64,000 nucleotides of DNA from Sipunculus nudus (lineage: Eukaryota; Annelida; Sipuncula; Golfingiida; Sipunculidae). The notes beneath the pieces were generated by a model. That model was not told the origin of the DNA, did not search any database, and saw only the letters and a list, made by a program, of their open reading frames with translations. This document shows positions 60,575-64,000 of the stretch, in pieces. Position numbers and translations under genes: made by a program. The stretch is from assembly GCA_026874595.1 (NCBI GenBank), contig CM049307.1, positions 28,931,079 to 28,995,078 of the forward strand. The letters run 5' to 3'. Each line of letters opens with the position of its first letter. Position 1 is the first letter of the stretch.

Positions 60575-63200
60575 TTTTATAGTAAACAAGGCCTACAGGC
60601 CTAATGCGAACCTGTGCATTGGGAAATACATCAGGTATAATGCTTCAATGCTGGACCATTACTTCTCATGTATATGAACAATGCAAGTACTAAACATTTT
60701 GAATAAGAAACATTTACACAAACATCACTGCTGGAATTCTGGCATGGGTGCACACAACACAAAAATGATTGTAGCTGGCACCACCAGTTTTGTATACAAC
60801 AATGCTATCAGAGATATATACATATGCCCAATTTCAGACTGATATATCAAACCCCTCCTGAAAATAAGCAGGGACACACACTGTGCAAAAATTATTGTAA
60901 GTGGCACCACCAGTCTTGTAAACAACAAAGCTATTCAATATGTATATATATGCCCAATATCAGGCTGATAGATCAAATTCCTCTGTAGAAATAAGCAGGC
61001 ACATACACTGTGCAAAAGTCATTGTAGGTGGCGACACCTGTCTTGTGAAAGAGAAAGCCATCAAAGACACATAGACAGGTCAAAATATCAGGCCAATACA
61101 TCAAAATTACCTTGAGTCTGATGCATGGGGCTGACCAGGCTTAGGTGAGAAAGGCAGTTGCCCCGAGTGAAATGTGACAAATTTGCTGGCTCAGGCTACT
61201 GCACTGAGTAAACTCATGACCTGCACCTGGCTAGACTGAGTGAACTCTTGACCTGTAGCATAATCTGACACAGTTGGCAGTCTGCCAAAGCTATAGATAG
61301 ATCAAGGCTGAACTTTGGTGCCAAATCTGATGCAGTGGGCAGTCTGCTAACACTATAAATAGAATGCAGCTACTGCACTGAGTTTAATCCTGACCCATAC
61401 CTGGCTGCACTGAGTGAACTCTTGACCTGTTGTCTAATCTGATACAGTTGGCAGTCTGCCAAAGCTATAAATAGATCGAGACTGACCTCTAGCCTGTTGC
61501 CAAGTCTGAAATAGTAGCCACACCATTGCATAAGCTCATGCAGGGGCCCTGCCCTGAGGGGCATGACCACCCATGAGGTGATCACATGGTGTCCATTAGG
61601 TGTTCACATGTCGCCCATGAGGTGATCACATGTCACCCATGAGGTGATCACATGACTTGTTTTTGGCTGCACTGACTGAACTCTTGACCTAAATCTGGCT
61701 GCACTGAATGAACTCTTGATCTGTTGCCAAATCTGAAACAGTTGGCAGTTTCTCAACCTATTTAAAGATATAAACACAATCTTGGAGTGTTGGTGAATCT
61801 GTTTACACATACTGAAAGACTTTGGCTAAAATGCTTTTTTTTCCAGCTGACATATTCATAAACTTTTTATCAAAATATCTAGAATAATAAAATATGCAGT
61901 TCTTTCATTGTTAAAGGTCCAATAATTCTGCCAAAAATCATTCAAGTAAACTTGAACAAAGGCCACCTGAGAATAATTTTTGTGCAATGTTACAGAAGTT
62001 ATAATTGAAACAATAATTTTGTAGAAGAACAGTTTTGCAGCCCTCAGTTTGAAATAGACATAATAATGGCCATAAGACCAACAAAAGCTTTTCTGATATG
62101 ATTGAAAGAACCATGTCCTAGGATAATTCTTTTAAAAAATTGAATGATTCAACCTGACAGTTCCATCATAAACATTTTAAGCTGAAAGAGGCTAAAATTA
62201 TGAGGTTTTTGCCCATAAAAGACCGGTCAATGTAGGTGGCACCACAAAATCTGCAACTTCAAATATGAGTCATGTGACCAACATTTGCACAATACTTGGT
62301 AATGCTAGCTTCTGTCATTTCTGAGATTACTATGTCAGTATGCTTACTTGGCCAAATGAATGTTCAAATTCATGTAACTCCACTAAAATTCATCAAATGC
62401 AAACCATTTGTACAACTTGAGAGGGCTTGCCTCTGGGATCATTTCTGCAAAATATTGAACAATTTGGCTGGACTGTTTACAAGAAGAAGACTTTTAAAGG
62501 TTTTCACCTTTTTCCCTATAAAATCTAAGTAAACGCAGAGCAAAAAAAAAAGCTGAATCCCACAACATTTGATATGTGACAGATTATTGCATAAAATCTG
62601 GGGATGGTAGCTCCTGCCATTCCTGAGAAATTATGGGTTAATGTACATATGACCAATGACCCCCGTACAAAAAAAGGTCAATGCAGGTGGCGCCACCAAT
62701 ACCTGAATTTCATGTATGACTCGTGACCAACACTGGCATAAAATTTGGTGATGATAGCTCCGGCCGTTTCTGAGACTGTCATTTTAGTATGCTTTTTTGA
62801 CAGATGACCAAGTTCAGCTTCCTGTAACTTGGCCAAAAATCATTGAACTTCAACCATTCGTACACACTTGAGAAAGATGGTTACAGGAATCATTTCTGTG
62901 AAATATTGGACAATTTGGCTGAACAGTTTCGGAGAAGAAGATTTTTTAAGCTTTTTTTAGCTTTTTCCCAATAAAATCTAAGAAAATGCAGTTAGCCAAA
63001 AAATAGAGCAAAATATGATAGAGTTTTTGAGATGACTAATTTTTTGCATAAAATTTTGTGATGCTTACTCTTGCCGTTTTCAAGATAGTATGGGTTCACG
63101 TACAGACGACGGTTTTGGAAAGATTGGTTAAAGGGTCTCAGAGGAGTTCTCCAGAAACGAATAGAACAACTGCATAACTCTGTTCTGGCGGATACAATTA
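60575..63200 (+). repeat. Dispersed composite repeat, copy 4 (longest uninterrupted)
   Basis: It begins acaaggcctacaggcctaat and runs through caccaccagttttgta, multiple ggcagtctgcc blocks and gtggcgccaccaat, to ctggcggatacaatta, which is also the end signature of the Helitron-like family. It contains the empty site for the 7464-9110 insertion. Confidence 0.65.
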
Positions 63201-63714
63201 ATTACTTTGAAAAATACACTCTGCTTTGAATTATTTTCAATTTCTTTTCAATTACACTTTAATTAAATGTTCTGCCTGAAGTCAGACAAACAAACTTAAA
63301 TATTGCAACATTTCTGCTGATGCCTAGTGGGGCCTGTGCTCGTGTCATCCAAGCTGTGTTCACAGCTTATCCCTGACTGGGTTTCAAGTGAGGATTTGTA
63401 TATTTTGTGTTCAGTGTTCTAGTAATTTAACTGAAAAATAGTAATTTAATGTAATTGAAAAGTAATCCAATTTCATTTCACTGTAACTGTAATAAATTAC
63501 ATTTGCAAAATGTATGTAATTGTAATTTGACATTTTAAAAGTAACTGTAATTGTTATTAAATATATGGGCATGTACTTGACCCCAGCTCTGATATTAAAG
63601 CTAGGGGGCTACACAAGATTGTTTTATTCCAGCCTGTTTATTTCTTCCTTTACTGCAAAACACTATGGAACATGAAACATATCCTATGTATTTCAATCAA
63701 TCATATGTAAAGAT

Positions 63715-63930
63715 CTTGACTGTCAAGTGGTAAAACGCTCAGCTCTCTCCCCTGGTGACCTGGGTTTGATCCCAGGTGAGGCTAAGAGAGTCAGTTGTAG
63801 TGGCATTTCCAAAGTTGGTGGTTTTCTCCAGGTCCTCCTGTTGACTCCACCCTTACAGGCTCCTTAATGCCACCATCCAACCCATGGAGAGTGCTTTGTT
63901 TTAGTTGTAAAATTCATGTAAATTAATTTG
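63715..63930 (+). mobile_element. tRNA-derived SINE
   Basis: caagtggtaaaacgctcagc (A-box region) and cctgggtttgatcccagg (B box) are followed by a body with gtggttttctccaggtcc, resembling conserved central domains of metazoan SINEs (from memory, uncertain), and an AT-rich tail near the window end. Confidence 0.65.
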
Positions 63931-64000
63931 TTTTTGTGTTTGCTTTTTTATTATCTAAATGAGCAATAAGTTACAGATGATAATTTGCGGTAAACATGAA

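Noticed and set aside
54300-64000. Gene B exons 1-3
   Set aside because: I looked on the minus strand for the module 1/2 signatures and the PPxY start and found none. They may be outside the window.

Overview
This is a eukaryotic, AT-rich, intron- and repeat-dense window, most likely from a bivalve mollusc or another lophotrochozoan. The reasons are short exons with GT/AG introns, an APE-type LINE, tRNA-derived SINEs, and many copies of dispersed, partly palindromic repeats of the type common in bivalve genomes. The species assignment is inference. No prokaryotic features (operons, RBSs, CRISPR) are present.

The host coding content is a pair of convergent (tail-to-tail) paralogous genes of a family I do not recognise. 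Gene A is on the plus strand at 16930-29319. Its seven exons splice with fully compatible phases into a 1,257-nt CDS (418 aa). Gene B is on the minus strand at 43238-54271. I see its last four exons, homologous to exons 4-7 of A; its 5' exons were not found in the window. The protein is built from about four repeats of one ~100-residue module (signature GG-[IMF]-F-x-x-P-x-[YF]-x-x-F, then W-x(4-6)-N/P, then a [LI]R[VL][YF] strand). Gene A has a PPxY motif at its N-terminus. Both paralogs end in a CaaX-like box with terminal Leu (CTVL in A, CRIL in B), which suggests prenylated, membrane-attached proteins.

The most unusual structure is that four tandem arrays sit exactly on splice junctions of these two genes and carry copies of the splice site plus flanking exon sequence. 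They are ~129 bp x 8 at the exon 3 acceptor of A; 27/23-bp units at the exon 5 donor of A; ~61-64 bp x 5 at the exon 6 donor of B; and a ~5.8-kb array of ~70 units of 78-82 bp at the exon 5 acceptor of B. The last array has higher-order structure and an in-frame 27-residue alternative exon start.

Layout: 1-12.8 kb, dispersed repeats (inverted composite elements, a rolling-circle-type element with an empty-site control elsewhere in the window, tRNA-like SINE pair, TIR MITE). 12.83-16.34 kb, a nearly intact 5'-truncated LINE with a 2A-like motif and a 12-bp target-site duplication. 16.9-29.3 kb, gene A, with introns carrying a MITE, a nested Helitron-like element with ten 180-bp repeats, and arrays. 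29.3-43.2 kb, intergenic, largely without recognisable features apart from one rolling-circle-type element and a few repeats. 43.2-54.3 kb, gene B with its giant intronic array. 54.3-64 kb, dispersed repeats and a terminal SINE.
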